This document shows, one piece after another, positions 34,031 through 43,414 of a stretch of 64,000 nt of DNA. The position numbers and the translations under genes were made by a program. Positions within the stretch are counted from its first letter, which is position 1. Every line of letters starts with the position of its first letter. The notes beneath the pieces are model-generated. The model saw nothing but the letters and a program-made list of their open reading frames with translations. It made no database searches and was not told where the DNA came from. This DNA is from Mucilaginibacter sp. SJ (lineage in GTDB: Bacteria; Bacteroidota; Bacteroidia; Sphingobacteriales; Sphingobacteriaceae). Where the stretch lies: assembly GCF_028993635.1 (NCBI RefSeq), contig NZ_CP118631.1, positions 4,340,001 to 4,404,000 on the forward strand, given 5' to 3'.

Positions 34031-35170
34031 TTATTTCAACAATCCGCGCGAAATGACAATTCTTTGAATTTCAGATGTTCCTTCGTAAATCTGGGTTATT
34101 TTTGCATCCCGCATCAGGCGTTCAACGTGATATTCTTTCACATAACCGTACCCGCCATGAATTTGCACCGCTTCGGTGGTGGTGCGCATAGCTACTTCAG
34201 ATGCATACAGTTTTGCCATTGATGATGCCTGGGCATAGGGTTTTCCATGATCTTTAAACCATGCCGCTTTAAGGCACATCAACCGTGCTGCCTCAATTTC
34301 AGTAGCCATATCGGCCAGCTTAAATTGGATAGCCTGATGGTCGGCAAGCGATTTACCAAAAGTTTTGCGGTCCTTAGCGTATTGCACTGCAAGTTCGTAA
34401 GCACCTGAAGCAATACCTAAAGCCTGCGAAGCAATACCTATACGACCACCATCCAGTACGTTCATGGCAAACTTAAACCCAAAGCCGTCTTCGCCAATGC
34501 GGTTCTCTTTAGGCACTTTAACATCGGCAAACATCAGCGAGTGGGTATCCGAGCCGCGGATGCCCATCTTGTTCTCTTTAGGGCCAACAGTAAAGCCCGG
34601 CATTCCTTTTTCAACAATAAAAGCATTGATACCATGGTGCTTTTTTTCGGCGTTGGTTTGTGCAATTACAATATAGGTAGATGCGCTGCCTCCGCTGGTG
34701 ATCCAGTTCTTAGTACCATTAAGCAGGTAATGATCGCCCATATCAATGGCTGTAGTGCTTTGTGACGTAGCATCAGAGCCGGCTTCCGGCTCCGAAAGGC
34801 AGAAAGCGCCGATGCATTCGCCTTTGGCCAGCGGTACCAGATATTTTTGCTTCTGTTCTTCGCTCCCATATTTCTCCAATCCATAGCATACCAGCGAATT
34901 ATTCACAGAAACAATTACTGACGTGGATGCGTCAATTTTTGAAAGTTCTTCCATCACCAGCACATATGATATGGCATCCATGCCAGCGCCGCCATATTGC
35001 GGAGATACCATCATGCCCAGGAAACCCAGTTCACCAAGTTTCTTAACCTGTGCGGCAGGGAATTTTTGCTGTTCGTCGCGTTCAATAACACCTGGCTTCA
35101 ATTCGGTTTGCGCAAAATTGCGCGCAGCCTGGCGAATCATTTTTTGTTCTTCGGTCAGTTCAAAATACAT
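34031..35170 (-). CDS. Acyl-CoA dehydrogenase, short-chain type
   Basis: 379 residues from ATG 35170 (MYFELTEEQKMIRQAARNFA), exactly the family length; the frame extends to 35212 across a palindrome and is not credible there. FAD and substrate motifs: CIGAFCLSEPEAGSD near 125, NWITSGG, and the catalytic Glu in IYEGTSEIQR near 367. It oxidises acyl-CoA to enoyl-CoA, giving electrons to ETF. A perfect 36-bp palindrome stands 24 bases upstream of the start. Confidence 0.95.
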   Translation of the reverse strand: MYFELTEEQKMIRQAARNFAQTELKPGVIERDEQQKFPAAQVKKLGELGFLGMMVSPQYGGAGMDAISYVLVMEELSKIDASTSVIVSVNNSLVCYGLEKYGSEEQKQKYLVPLAKGECIGAFCLSEPEAGSDATSQSTTAIDMGDHYLLNGTKNWITSGGSASTYIVIAQTNAEKKHHGINAFIVEKGMPGFTVGPKENKMGIRGSDTHSLMFADVKVPKENRIGEDGFGFKFAMNVLDGGRIGIASQALGIASGAYELAVQYAKDRKTFGKSLADHQAIQFKLADMATEIEAARLMCLKAAWFKDHGKPYAQASSMAKLYASEVAMRTTTEAVQIHGGYGYVKEYHVERLMRDAKITQIYEGTSEIQRIVISRGLLK

Positions 35171-35193
35171 GGGTATAATTAAAAGCATAAATA

Positions 35194-35229
35194 TATAAAA
35201 ATTACTATGCATGCATAGTAATTTTTATA
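35194..35229. promoter_or_regulatory. Perfect 36-bp palindrome, probable operator
   Basis: Each 18-base half (TATAAAAATTACTATGCA) is the exact complement of the other; the core is TACTATGCATGCATAGTA. It lies 24 bases upstream of the acyl-CoA dehydrogenase start and suits a dimeric TetR-like repressor. Gap 35171-35578 has no gene. Confidence 0.65.
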
Positions 35230-35231
35230 AA

Positions 35232-35260
35232 CAAAAAAAGAGAGCTTTTTTTGAAGCTCC
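35232..35260 (-). terminator. Minus-strand intrinsic terminator with no gene upstream of it
   Basis: GAGCTT/AAGCTC stem, 6-base loop, then a U-run on the minus strand. The only sequence upstream on that strand is the 320-base gap to 35578, so a small transcript may end here. Confidence 0.5.
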
Positions 35261-35578
35261 CTTTCCCCTAATTAATTTAAACTATTGATTAAACCCAAAA
35301 CAAAGAACAAAAAATCTCAACTTGGGCGTCTGAGAATTCAATTTAATTTTTCACAGGTAGATGTTACTAAATCTTTTATTTTTTCACAGATGATACAGGG
35401 CGAATAGCTATATACAAATCCTTTGCCATAATTATAAAATTGTGGCATTAATATTTCATGTTTAAACGTTAGTCGCCCATTTTTATAAAAGAATAATATC
35501 TGTATATAAAATGTAATGGTGTTATTTTATATTTAGCTTGCACAAAAAATACAAAGTATCATATTAGCCGATCCAGTC

Positions 35579-35818
35579 ATGCTTTTAACTGATTTTGAAT
35601 ACCTTAACGACACTAATAGCGCATTTAAACGCAAAGTTGCCTTGCAGATTAAAACCTTACGCAAACAAAATCAGGTTACGCAGGAGAAGTTTTTTAACGA
35701 AACGCACATAAATATTGCCCGGCTCGAATCAGGTATTATTGATATCAGGTTGGAAACACTTCGTAAAATTTGTTATTATTTTAACGTTTCCTTAGCAGGT
35801 TTTTTCCAGGAGATATAA
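35579..35818 (+). CDS. Small XRE-family helix-turn-helix regulator
   Basis: 79 residues. The HTH (about 18-75) reads VALQIKTLRKQNQVTQEKFF, then INIARLESGIIDIRLETLRK. No other domain. It precedes the M13 peptidase gene by about 90 bases on the same strand. Distinct from the XRE protein at 16466, with a short N-terminal extension. Targets unknown. Confidence 0.85.
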   Translation: MLLTDFEYLNDTNSAFKRKVALQIKTLRKQNQVTQEKFFNETHINIARLESGIIDIRLETLRKICYYFNVSLAGFFQEI

Positions 35819-35906
35819 TAAATTATCATATTTTAAAAAATAAGCTGTCCTAAATTCTATTTTACCATACAGTTGTTGTATTTTAATTCATACACACACC
35901 TAAAAA

Positions 35907-37961
35907 ATGAACAGAAAAACCCAATCCTTATCCATAGTTGCCGCCGCGCTTGGCATCTTGCTTAGCGCCTGTAGCCAAACCGACAAAACAAAAGCTTACG
36001 AAGCCGGCGACCCAGTGATCCATAATATGGATACCACCGTAAAACCGGGCGATGACTTCTTTAAATATGCCAACGGAACCTGGCTTCGCAAAAATCCTAT
36101 TCCGGCGGCGTACGCTGCCTGGGGCATCGGCAATGTTGTGCAGGAAGAGTTGCGCGACAAGATGAAAAAGATCAACGAGGATGCGCTTGAAGCTAATGCC
36201 CCGAAGGGCAGCAACACCCAAAAAATAGGCGATTTTTATTTCAGCGGGATGGATACCGTTAACATCGAAAAACAGGGGCTTGCACCACTGAAAGATGAAC
36301 TGGATAAAATTGACCGGATAACGGATATCAAAAGCCTGGTTGAGGAGTTCGCACACTTACAAAGGATTGGCGTTACACAGCCTATCGGCGCTTATGTTGG
36401 GCAGGATGCTAAGAACAGTGCAAAGATGGCTTTGGGTTTATACCAATCGGGCATTGGTATGCCTAACCGCGATTACTACTTTAATAAAGATGCGCATAGC
36501 GTAGCTATCCGTACCGACTATCAAAATAATTACCTGCCCGCCATATTTAAACTGGCAGGTCTGCCTGCCGATAGGGCAACTGCGGCCGCTAAGAAAACTT
36601 ATTCGCTGGAAACTTTCCTGGCTGATAGCAGCCGTAAACTGGAAGACCTGCGCGACCCATACCATAACTATAACAAAATGACGCTTGCCGCCCTTAGCAA
36701 GCTGGCGCCGGACATTGATTGGAAACCCACTTTTGAAAAGATGGACTACAAAAATTCCGATACCGTAATTGTTGGCCAGCCGGAGTATTACAGGGCGCTG
36801 AACAAGGCACTAAAAGTTTATTCGATAGATGACTGGAAAAATTACTTGCGCAAGAGCCTGGTCACTGCTTTTGGGCCATACCTGAGCAACCCGTTTGATC
36901 AGGAAGTGTTTCGGTTTTATGACAAGGTGATTTATGGCAGTACAGCCCAACTTCCCCGCTGGAAAAGGGTGCTGGACACAGAAAACGGCCTGATGGGTGA
37001 GGTATTGGGACAGATTTTTGTAAAAGAATATTTCCCCGCAAAAACAAAGGATCGTTACGTAAAACTGGTTGAAGAAATGCGCACCAGCTTTAAAGAGCAT
37101 ATTGAAAAGCTGGATTGGATGAGCCCCGAAACCAAGGAGAAAGCTTACTACAAATTGTCAAAAGTTGTCCCTAAAGTTGGTTATCCGGATAAATGGAAGG
37201 ATTTTTCAACACTGGAAATTAACCGGGGCCCTTACGCCCTCAACGTATTGCGGGCAAACGAATGGTGGCATAATTTCAATGCAGCTAAATTAGGCAAACC
37301 TGTCGACCGTACTGAATGGGACATCACGCCTCAAACCTATAATGCTTACTATAACCCGTCAAACAACGAGATTGTATTGCCTGCCGGCATTTTTACCATT
37401 CCCGGTTACAAGGATGAAAATATTGATGATGCCGTCATTTACGGCTATGCTGCCGCCTCAACCATTGGCCACGAAATGACCCACGGTTTTGACGACCAGG
37501 GCCGCCAGTTTGATGCTGCCGGAAACCTTAAAGCCTGGTGGAAACCGCAGGATTCGGTAAAATTTAGTCAACGTGCCAAAATGCTTATCGACCAGTTTAA
37601 TGGTTACAGCATTTATGGTTTGCATGTAAATGGCAAAGCTACTCAAGGTGAGAACATTGCCGACCTCGGCGGCATTGTAATAGGTCTTGACGCGTTCAAA
37701 AAAACACAGCAATATAAAGAGGGTAAACTCATTAACGGGTTAACACCCTTACAGCGCTATTTTTTAGGATACTCATTAGGCTGGCTTACGCAGGACAGGA
37801 AAGAATCACTTTCGAGTCAGATCCTAACCAATGAACATGCGCCCGGTTTTATGCGTGTTAACGGGCCGTTTACCGATGTGCCTGAATTTTACGAAGCTTT
37901 TCATATTAAGAAAGGTGATAAGATGTGGATAGATCCGGATAAACGAGTGAAGATATGGTAG
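35907..37961 (+). CDS. M13-family zinc metallopeptidase (PepO/neprilysin-like) lipoprotein
   Basis: 684 residues. A lipobox (LGILLSACSQ, Cys near 22) predicts a lipoprotein. The N-terminal M13 domain begins DDFFKYANGTWL near 50. The zinc site is STIGHEMTHGFDDQGRQFDA (HExxH) near 525 and the third ligand Glu is in GENIADLGG near 585. It cleaves peptides in the periplasm or at the surface. Length and both motifs are standard for the family. Confidence 0.95.
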   Translation: MNRKTQSLSIVAAALGILLSACSQTDKTKAYEAGDPVIHNMDTTVKPGDDFFKYANGTWLRKNPIPAAYAAWGIGNVVQEELRDKMKKINEDALEANAPKGSNTQKIGDFYFSGMDTVNIEKQGLAPLKDELDKIDRITDIKSLVEEFAHLQRIGVTQPIGAYVGQDAKNSAKMALGLYQSGIGMPNRDYYFNKDAHSVAIRTDYQNNYLPAIFKLAGLPADRATAAAKKTYSLETFLADSSRKLEDLRDPYHNYNKMTLAALSKLAPDIDWKPTFEKMDYKNSDTVIVGQPEYYRALNKALKVYSIDDWKNYLRKSLVTAFGPYLSNPFDQEVFRFYDKVIYGSTAQLPRWKRVLDTENGLMGEVLGQIFVKEYFPAKTKDRYVKLVEEMRTSFKEHIEKLDWMSPETKEKAYYKLSKVVPKVGYPDKWKDFSTLEINRGPYALNVLRANEWWHNFNAAKLGKPVDRTEWDITPQTYNAYYNPSNNEIVLPAGIFTIPGYKDENIDDAVIYGYAAASTIGHEMTHGFDDQGRQFDAAGNLKAWWKPQDSVKFSQRAKMLIDQFNGYSIYGLHVNGKATQGENIADLGGIVIGLDAFKKTQQYKEGKLINGLTPLQRYFLGYSLGWLTQDRKESLSSQILTNEHAPGFMRVNGPFTDVPEFYEAFHIKKGDKMWIDPDKRVKIW

Positions 37962-38020
37962 GGTAGCGCGGTAACAATTTGGTTGGCCGTTACATGGCCA
38001 AAGTTTTATGGTGTTAAAAC

Positions 38021-38080
38021 AGACACGAAGCAAATCCAACCCATACAGGGCGACTGTAAATCGGGATTGCTTCGTGTCTT
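38021..38080 (+). terminator. Long-stem hairpin after the M13 peptidase gene
   Basis: AGACACGAAGCAAATCC pairs with GGGATTGCTTCGTGTCT (one bulge) across a 25-base loop; a shorter stem (TTGGCC/GGCCAA, about 37982-38000) precedes it. The T-run is weak, so the terminator role is tentative. Confidence 0.45.
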
Positions 38081-38191
38081 ATAGTTGTAGTTGTATAAGT
38101 GTAAGTTGTTAATTGTCATTCGTAATATGTATTGTAGCCCCTTTTTCAGGATAGTCCTGGGGGCTACTCCTCATGACGTCCTAACGGTTCC

Positions 38192-39817
38192 CTACAATAT
38201 AAACTTCGTGCTTAGGAAATTGGAATCATTGTCGTTCACAATTTCGTTGATGATGTTTTTGTTGGTTTCGGTCATTTTAGTGGTAACTAATGAGCGGATT
38301 GAGAACGACCTTAATGCATCATGTACCGAAAGTGTACCCTCGGCACTGTCCTTGCGCCCGGTGAACGGAAATACATCCGGACCGCGCTGGCACTGACTGT
38401 TAATGTTTACGCGGCTTACTAAATTCACAAAGGGGTCGATCAGTGACGAAATTTCCCTGGCATCATTACTGAAAATACTCACCTGCATACCATGTGGCGA
38501 ATCTATCTGGTAAGCGATAGGCTCCTCAATATCTTCAAACGGAATTACTGGGATCACCGGTCCAAATTGCTCTTCGCGGTACAGTTTCATGTTTTCATTA
38601 ACCGGGTAAACTATGGCCGGGAAAAAGAACGAAGCCGATGTTTCACCTCCGTTTTCGTTAATCACTTTTGCGCCGTTGGCTAAGGCGTCATTTACAATAT
38701 CGGTCAGGTAAGCCGGTTTATGAGGTTCGGGGAGCGGGGTAAGTTTTACGTCCTTTTCCCAGGGCAGTCCGAATTTAAGTTTGGCAACGGCTTCGCTTAA
38801 TAGTTTTAAAAACTCATCGGCAACGGCTTTATGTACAAATATTACTTTAATAGCGGTACAACGCTGGCCGTTAAATGACAGCGAACCTAAAATACACTCG
38901 CTCACAGCCTGCTGCAGGTCGGCATGTTTGGTAACTATGGCTGCGTTCTTGGCATCCAGACTTAAAACAGCTCTTAAGCGATTAATTTTAGGGTGACGCT
39001 TTTTCAAATCATTTGCTACTTTGCTTGAGCCGATGAAAGCCAGCACATTCACCTTGCCCGATGACATCAGCCCGGGTGTTACCACTGCGCCCCTGCCATA
39101 AATGGTGTTCACCACTCCTTTAGGGAATGATTCCTGGAAGGCTTTTAGCAATGGGTAATGTAGTAGTGTACCGTGTTTAGGCGGTTTAAATAAAATAGTG
39201 TTCCCCATGATCAGCGCGGGGATCAGCGTAGTGAAAGTTTCGTTTAACGGGTAATTAAACGGCCCCATGCAAAGCACTACCCCCAGGGGCGAACGACGGA
39301 TCTGGGCCACCAGCCCCTCGGCCATTTCAAAGCGTGACGACTGGCGGTCGATATCTTTTAACGCGTCGATGGTGGCATTGATGTATTCAATAGTACGGTC
39401 AAATTCTTTAGCCGAATCAGCATATGATTTGCCTATTTCCCACATCAGCAGTTTTACCACCAGCGTACGTTGTTCGCTCATTTTGTAAATAAAGCGCTCC
39501 ATACATTTAATACGGTCGGCAATGCTCATGGTAGGCCATTCGCCGCGGCCATTGTCATAGGCTTCAAGGGCGGCATCCAGGGCTTCAAAAGCTTCTTTTT
39601 CGGTGCAAACCGGGTAGGTACCTATGAGCTTCCGGGTAAAAGTACCGTCCTCTGCCCAAAAACCGACAGGTGAGTAAACTTCACTTACTTCGCCGTTCCA
39701 CGGTTTCATTTCGCCACCGCTCAGGTATTCGCGCTGGTGTACTTCTTCAATCTGGAATTCGGGGGGAATATTATTTTCATCAATAAAAATTGAACTGAGC
39801 TGGGTTTTAAAACTCAT
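38192..39817 (-). CDS. Aldehyde dehydrogenase, NADP-dependent GAPDH (GapN)-like
   Basis: 541 residues. ALDH-superfamily features: cofactor loop VVLCMGPFNYPLNETFTTLI near 180, FIGSSKVANDL near 265 and catalytic Cys in SLSFNGQRCTAIKV near 320. The usual LELGG motif with the general-base Glu reads LSLDAKN here. Residues 20-60 form an extended N-terminus longer than in classic GapN. GapN-type enzymes oxidise glyceraldehyde-3-phosphate to 3-phosphoglycerate without ATP; the altered motif leaves the exact substrate open. Confidence 0.8.
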   Translation of the reverse strand: MSFKTQLSSIFIDENNIPPEFQIEEVHQREYLSGGEMKPWNGEVSEVYSPVGFWAEDGTFTRKLIGTYPVCTEKEAFEALDAALEAYDNGRGEWPTMSIADRIKCMERFIYKMSEQRTLVVKLLMWEIGKSYADSAKEFDRTIEYINATIDALKDIDRQSSRFEMAEGLVAQIRRSPLGVVLCMGPFNYPLNETFTTLIPALIMGNTILFKPPKHGTLLHYPLLKAFQESFPKGVVNTIYGRGAVVTPGLMSSGKVNVLAFIGSSKVANDLKKRHPKINRLRAVLSLDAKNAAIVTKHADLQQAVSECILGSLSFNGQRCTAIKVIFVHKAVADEFLKLLSEAVAKLKFGLPWEKDVKLTPLPEPHKPAYLTDIVNDALANGAKVINENGGETSASFFFPAIVYPVNENMKLYREEQFGPVIPVIPFEDIEEPIAYQIDSPHGMQVSIFSNDAREISSLIDPFVNLVSRVNINSQCQRGPDVFPFTGRKDSAEGTLSVHDALRSFSIRSLVTTKMTETNKNIINEIVNDNDSNFLSTKFIL

Positions 39818-39846
39818 ATTTTTTCAAGGGTTTGATTTCCCTAAGA

Positions 39847-39877
39847 TAAAAAAAGCCTGCTTTAACAAGCAAGCTTT
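39847..39877 (-). terminator. Intrinsic terminator after the MscS gene
   Basis: AAAGCCTGCTT/AAGCAAGCTTT (one mismatch), loop TAAC, with a U-run on the minus strand. Confidence 0.7.
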
Positions 39878-40021
39878 ATGTGTTATAATGTTTATTGATT
39901 TTTAATAGCCGAAGGCATTATCGATGGTTCCGCTTTACCTTCTGAAAGAATTGTCTTTTGAAGCCTTTTCTTTATTTGTTCGATGCACTCTTGTCTTTGA
40001 CTCCCGGTTTCCTGCTTCTTA

Positions 40022-40813
40022 TCAAAATCCTGGTTTAGGGAAATTAACGCCACCCGCGGCCAGCTCTTTAAGCATTTGTTCCTGCAGGTTTATTTTAGCG
40101 TTGAGGAAATCGGCAGGATCAACCCAAACATTAATGGTAAACCTTACACAATCGTTATCCAGGCTGATAACGCCCACCCGTGCGGCCGGATCGTGAAGGA
40201 TATCTTTATTGGTATTTACTACACCGGTCATGATGGCCTTCGCCTTTTCTATATCATTGTTATAGCCTACCCGCAATTCAAAATCAAGACGGCGACGGCC
40301 CTCGCGCGTTATGTTTACAATGACCTCGTTAAATAGTTTGCCGTTAGGGATAATGACAGTTTTGTTATCGGCAGTAATAAGCACAGTATAAAACATCTGT
40401 ATAGATACCACCCTGCCATCCTGGCCCTGGGCTACAATACTGTCATCAAGCTCAAAAGGTTTTAACAACAGGATAAGTATACCACCCGCAAAGTTTTGAA
40501 AGGTGCCCGACAGCGCCAAACCGGCTGCTACCGAAAATGCGCCGATAATGGTGGTGAAAATGCTCATTTCCAGCCCTATGATGTTCATTACCCAAATAAT
40601 GAGTAAAACATATAAAGCTGTAATGGTTAGGCTTAAGAAAAATGGCTGTAGTGATGAATGAATGCCACGCTTCATCATACGCATGCGCAGCCTTGCACGC
40701 AAAAACTTAATAAACCATAACCCAATAAAAAATATGATTAGTCCACCTACATAATTAGGGCCGCGGTTAATAAGCCAATGGTGGAACTCAGTGTAAAATT
40801 CGTCCAGTTTCAT
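40022..40813 (-). CDS. Small-conductance mechanosensitive channel (MscS-like)
   Basis: 263 residues from ATG 40813; the frame begins at a TTG at 40825 that lies in the promoter box. Three N-terminal membrane helices are predicted (about 18-35, 58-80, 83-110), the third pore-lining with AAGLALSGTFQNFAGGILIL. The beta-domain follows (VVSIQMFYTVLITADNKTVI, then IPNGKLFNEVIVNITR). It opens under membrane tension after osmotic downshift. Length is typical. Confidence 0.93.
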   Translation of the reverse strand: MKLDEFYTEFHHWLINRGPNYVGGLIIFFIGLWFIKFLRARLRMRMMKRGIHSSLQPFFLSLTITALYVLLIIWVMNIIGLEMSIFTTIIGAFSVAAGLALSGTFQNFAGGILILLLKPFELDDSIVAQGQDGRVVSIQMFYTVLITADNKTVIIPNGKLFNEVIVNITREGRRRLDFELRVGYNNDIEKAKAIMTGVVNTNKDILHDPAARVGVISLDNDCVRFTINVWVDPADFLNAKINLQEQMLKELAAGGVNFPKPGF

Positions 40814-40822
40814 AACTGGGCG

Positions 40823-40830
40823 CAAAGTTA
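40823..40830 (-). promoter_or_regulatory. -7 promoter box for the MscS gene
   Basis: TAACTTTG on the minus strand matches TAnnTTTG, nine bases before the ATG. No clear -33 element was found. The rest of the gap 40831-41101 shows no gene. Confidence 0.4.
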
Positions 40831-41101
40831 ATAATTATCTATTAACTGTACAGGGAAACGAAGAGCTCGGGGCCCTTAAACAACACCCACTCAACCAGGG
40901 TGCTTTGTATTTGTTTTGTTTTTTGAGATAGACGTTTCATGACCTGCATTATTCAAATCCTGTGCCTGATTAGTGCTGTATCAGATTTGTTATGCAAAAC
41001 TACGTATTACTACACCCTGGGGTTTTGAAATTTTAATCAAATGATTAATTAATGACTGTTGCTTTACCTTTCTATGACTATAACAGGCTCTTTTAAAGCA
41101 C

Positions 41102-41134
41102 AAAACCCTGTATGCAAAAGCATACAGGGTTTTG
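41102..41134. terminator. Bidirectional terminator after groEL
   Basis: AAAACCCTGTATGC and GCATACAGGGTTTT enclose AAAA in a perfect 14-bp stem. Confidence 0.8.
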
Positions 41135-41154
41135 AAGGTATATAAGTTTCTGTA

Positions 41155-41180
41155 CACCCCCTTCAGGGGGCTTGGGGGCT
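41155..41180. repeat. Palindromic CCCCC/GGGGG repeat next to the groEL stop
   Basis: CCCCCTTCAGGGGGCTTGGG lies directly after the groEL stop codon; same family as 5399, 23203 and 48858. Confidence 0.6.
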
Positions 41181-41181
41181 C

Positions 41182-42813
41182 TTACATCATGCCGCCCATG
41201 CCGCCGCCCATTGGTGGAGCGCCTGCTTTTTCATCTTCAGGATCGTCAGCTAATACTACTTCAGTAGTTAACAACATGGAAGCGATTGAAGCAGCGTTTT
41301 CTAAAGCTACACGACTTACTTTAGTTGGGTCGATAACACCTGCAGCAATCAGGTTTTCGTATTTATCAGTACGTGCATTGTAACCAAAGTCGGCAGTGCC
41401 TTCTTTAACTTTTTGCACGATGATAGAACCTTCGATACCAGCATTTTCGCAGATCTGACGTAAAGGCTCTTCGATAGCGCGACGGATGATCTGGATACCA
41501 GTGTTCTCGTCTTCGTTATCACCTTTAAGATCAGCTAAAGCAGCAACCGCGCGGATAAAGGCAACACCACCACCTGCTACAATACCTTCTTCAACAGCGG
41601 CACGTGTAGCGTGTAAAGCGTCGTCAACACGGTCTTTTTTCTCTTTCATTTCAACTTCGGTAGCAGCACCTACGTAAAGTACAGCAACACCGCCAGATAA
41701 TTTGGCTAAGCGCTCTTGTAATTTTTCGCGGTCGTAATCAGAAGTTGTTGATTCGATCTGAGATTTGATCTGGCTTACGCGGCCTTTGATCTCTTCTGCA
41801 GAACCAGAACCATTGATGATGGTAGTGTTATCTTTGTCGATAACGATTTTTTCGGCAGTACCTAAGTAGCTAAGGTCAGCGTTTTCTAATTTGTAACCTC
41901 TTTCTTCAGAGATCAAAGTACCACCGGTAAGGATAGCGATATCCTCTAACATAGCTTTACGACGGTCACCAAAGCCAGGAGCTTTAACAGCAGCAACTTT
42001 CAGTGAACCACGGATCTTGTTAACTACCAAAGTAGCTAAAGCTTCGCCGTCAAGATCTTCGGCAATGATCAATAATGGTTTGCCGGTTTGTACTTGTTTT
42101 TCAAGGATAGGAAGCAATTCTTTCATTGAAGAGATCTTCTTGTCGTAGATCAGGATGAAAGGATTTTCTAATTCGGCTTCCATTTTATCAGCGTTAGTTA
42201 CGAAGTAAGGAGAAAGGTAACCACGGTCAAACTGCATACCTTCTACAGTTTTAACTTCGGTTTCAGTACCTTTTGCTTCTTCAACAGTGATCACACCGTC
42301 TTTGCCAACTTTTTCCATTGCTTCAGCAATTAACGAACCGATAACCTCGTCGTTATTTGCAGAGATAGCAGCAACTTGCTTGATTTTGTTATTGTCTTCA
42401 CCAACAGTTTGTGACTGCGATTTCAGGTTTTCAACAACCGAAGCAACAGCTTTGTCGATACCGCGTTTCAAATCCATTGGGTTTGCACCGGCAGCCACGT
42501 TTTTAATACCTGCGGTTACGATAGCCTGAGCCAAAACGGTAGCAGTAGTAGTACCATCACCTGCAATATCGGCAGTTTTTGAAGCTACTTCTTTTACCAT
42601 TTGTGCGCCCATGTTTTCAAGAGCGTCTTTTAATTCAATTTCTTTAGCAACAGTAACACCGTCTTTAGTGATAGCCGGTGAGCCGAATTTTTTATCGATA
42701 ATTACGTTACGGCCTTTAGGACCTAAGGTTACTTTTACTGCGTTAGCAAGGATATCAACACCGCGTTTCAGGGCGTCGCGTGCTTCAACATTGTATTTAA
42801 CTTGTTTTGCCAT
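41182..42813 (-). CDS. groEL: Chaperonin GroEL (Hsp60)
   Basis: 543 residues, full length. Start MAKQVKYNVEARDALKRGVD, the ATP loop GDGTTTATVLAQAIV near 85, VAAVKAPGFGDRRKAMLEDI near 272, and the Gly/Met tail GAPPMGGGMGGMM that is typical of bacterial GroEL. Forms the 14-mer folding chamber with GroES. Unusually, 149 bases with a dispersed repeat separate it from groES upstream. Confidence 0.98.
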   Translation of the reverse strand: MAKQVKYNVEARDALKRGVDILANAVKVTLGPKGRNVIIDKKFGSPAITKDGVTVAKEIELKDALENMGAQMVKEVASKTADIAGDGTTTATVLAQAIVTAGIKNVAAGANPMDLKRGIDKAVASVVENLKSQSQTVGEDNNKIKQVAAISANNDEVIGSLIAEAMEKVGKDGVITVEEAKGTETEVKTVEGMQFDRGYLSPYFVTNADKMEAELENPFILIYDKKISSMKELLPILEKQVQTGKPLLIIAEDLDGEALATLVVNKIRGSLKVAAVKAPGFGDRRKAMLEDIAILTGGTLISEERGYKLENADLSYLGTAEKIVIDKDNTTIINGSGSAEEIKGRVSQIKSQIESTTSDYDREKLQERLAKLSGGVAVLYVGAATEVEMKEKKDRVDDALHATRAAVEEGIVAGGGVAFIRAVAALADLKGDNEDENTGIQIIRRAIEEPLRQICENAGIEGSIIVQKVKEGTADFGYNARTDKYENLIAAGVIDPTKVSRVALENAASIASMLLTTEVVLADDPEDEKAGAPPMGGGMGGMM

Positions 42814-42824
42814 GTTTTTAATTA

Positions 42825-42960
42825 TTGAATTATTGATTTAGTGAATTTGCGATTTTGAATTCACCATCAATAATTATTTTTTGATTGTTTTGTCTGTTTT
42901 GAACTAACGAGTTTGAAAAGGAATAAATCACTAATTCAATAACTCACTAATCCACTAATT
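42825..42960. repeat. Repeat within the groES-groEL gap
   Basis: Contains ATTGATTTAGTGAATTT and, inverted, AAATCACTAATTCAATAACT, related to the GTGAGTGGTTGATTAGG family at 19261 and 59829. AT-rich, no gene. Confidence 0.5.
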
Positions 42961-42962
42961 GA

Positions 42963-43238
42963 TTAAAGAACCGCGTAGATGTCTGATTCACGCATAATTA
43001 AGTACTCTTTACCTTCATAGGTAATCTCGGTACCGGCATATTTGCCATATAAAACCTGGTCACCAACTTGTACGGTTAAAGGCTCATCAACTTTTCCCTG
43101 TCCAACAGCAACGATGGTTCCACGTTGAGGTTTTTCTTTGGCAGTATCAGGAATGAAGATACCTGAAGCGGTTTTCTCTTCGGCTGCTGCAGCTTCCACT
43201 ACAACCCTATCGCCGATCGGTTTAATGTTTAATGACAT
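42963..43238 (-). CDS. groES: Co-chaperonin GroES
   Basis: 91 residues. Start LNIKPIGDRVVVEAAAAEEK, the mobile loop EEKTASGIFIPDTAKEKPQR near 20-38, and the roof region TIVAVGQGKV. It caps GroEL. The upstream region carries a direct repeat at 43290-43316 that may be regulatory. Confidence 0.97.
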   Translation of the reverse strand: MSLNIKPIGDRVVVEAAAAEEKTASGIFIPDTAKEKPQRGTIVAVGQGKVDEPLTVQVGDQVLYGKYAGTEITYEGKEYLIMRESDIYAVL

Positions 43239-43289
43239 AGTTATAACTGTTTATTTTATTTAAGTTTTTCAGCCCGATACGCAACATCA

Positions 43290-43316
43290 ATTATGCCAAG
43301 CGGGTATTATGGCAAG
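43290..43316 (-). promoter_or_regulatory. Direct repeat upstream of groES
   Basis: ATTATGCCAAG and ATTATGGCAAG (one mismatch in 11) occur 16 bases apart, about 50-80 bases before the groES start. No CIRCE palindrome was found, so control by another regulator is possible. Confidence 0.35.
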
Positions 43317-43414
43317 TATTGACAGGCTAAACTGTTTTAATGTCAGCAAAAGGTTATTTGCGTTTTGTGGCTTAACAATTTTTTAACCCAATGGTGTCAG
43401 GTTGTCAGTATGAC

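Noticed and set aside
43239..43414. CIRCE element before groES
   Set aside because: No TTAGCACTC-N9-GAGTGCTAA palindrome is present.
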